From NCBI GenBank assembly GCA_003131945.1, contig PKWD01000410.1, forward strand, positions 1 to 6,276: a DNA stretch of 6,276 nucleotides, given 5' to 3'. Under the pieces are notes generated by a model. The model worked only from the letters and a program-made list of their open reading frames with translations, was not told the DNA's origin and did not search any database. Each line of letters opens with the position of its first letter. Position 1 is the stretch's first letter. A program made the position numbers and the translations under genes. The DNA comes from Acidimicrobiaceae bacterium (GTDB lineage: Bacteria; Actinomycetota; Acidimicrobiia; Acidimicrobiales; UBA8190). Shown in pieces: positions 6,105 through 6,276 of the stretch.

Positions 6105-6155
6105 ATGACGGCGTCTCAAGCAGCGGATAGTGCGCCGTTGGCGGCTAGGCGCTGA
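6105..6155 (+). CDS. 16-residue ORF behind a strong ribosome site
   Basis: GGAGG at 6092-6096 stands eight bases before ATG 6105, thirty bases past the transporter stop. The frame reads MTASQAADSAPLAARR and ends at TGA 6153-6155. The N-terminus looks like a normal protein start, and the same frame is open again from 6156 to the window end. It may therefore be a leader peptide, a short translated ORF, or the start of a following gene interrupted by a stop or frameshift. Nothing in the peptide identifies a function. Confidence 0.3.
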   Translation: MTASQAADSAPLAARR

Positions 6156-6210
6156 CTGGGAGAGTCGCGAAGCCTCGGCCAGCGCATATTGCCGGCTTGC
6201 GTAAACCTGT

Positions 6211-6219
6211 GGGGGGGGG
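6211..6219. repeat. run of nine G
   Basis: An uninterrupted G9 tract lies 137 bases past the transporter gene. Such runs are prone to slippage, both in the cell and during sequencing, so the reading frame across this point is uncertain. Confidence 0.9.
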
Positions 6220-6221
6220 CC

Positions 6222-6254
6222 GCTCGGACGGAGCTTCGCGCAATCGCTCCGAGC
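6222..6254. terminator. overlapping inverted repeats downstream of the transporter
   Basis: GCTCGGA (6222-6228) pairs with TCCGAGC (6248-6254), while CGGAGC (6229-6234) pairs with GCTCCG (6246-6251). The two stems share bases and exclude each other. The structure could end the transporter transcript, but no T-tract follows on the plus strand, so intrinsic termination is weakly supported. Confidence 0.25.
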
Positions 6255-6276
6255 CGCGAATACTGCGCTGTCGGCT

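Overview
The window is high-GC DNA with actinobacterial-type genes: strong GGAGG-type ribosome sites, a LuxR regulator with a sensor domain I associate with actinomycetes, an MFS transporter fused to a cyclic-nucleotide-binding domain, and a secreted beta-propeller/Ig-like protein. A member of the Actinomycetota is the best guess, and the propeller/Ig protein would suit Acidimicrobiia. I cannot fix the genus. No plasmid, phage or CRISPR machinery is visible.

Layout: (1) 1-707, the 3' end of a large extracellular protein, with Vgb-type propeller repeats followed by two Ig-like domains. (2) 873-1904, a zinc-independent quinone-oxidoreductase-type MDR dehydrogenase, preceded by a clean inverted repeat that may be an operator. 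(3) 1905-2729, about 825 bp without a convincing gene. It holds the 3' half of a tRNA-Lys(CTT) on the minus strand without a matching 5' half, and a 29-bp sequence repeated twice in tandem. It reads as the scar of an integrated or transposed element. (4) 2730-3515 (minus), a LuxR/GerE-type regulator, divergent from (5) 3650-3949 (plus), a 99-residue exported and membrane-anchored small protein. Their shared intergenic region carries a 20-bp dyad where an activator site could lie. (6) 3950-4355, a mostly featureless spacer. (7) 4356-6074, a 12-helix MFS permease with a C-terminal cAMP-receptor-type domain. (8) 6075-6276, a trailing region with a 16-codon ORF behind a perfect Shine-Dalgarno, a run of nine G, and overlapping inverted repeats.

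The genes do not form one operon, and large gaps and a strand switch separate them. The only pair that looks functionally linked is the LuxR regulator and the small membrane protein. The MFS-CNBD protein probably has transport activity tuned by a cyclic nucleotide. I found no certain new multi-gene system. The best leads are the tRNA/tandem-repeat scar, the LuxR-dyad-small-protein unit and the transporter-CNBD fusion.
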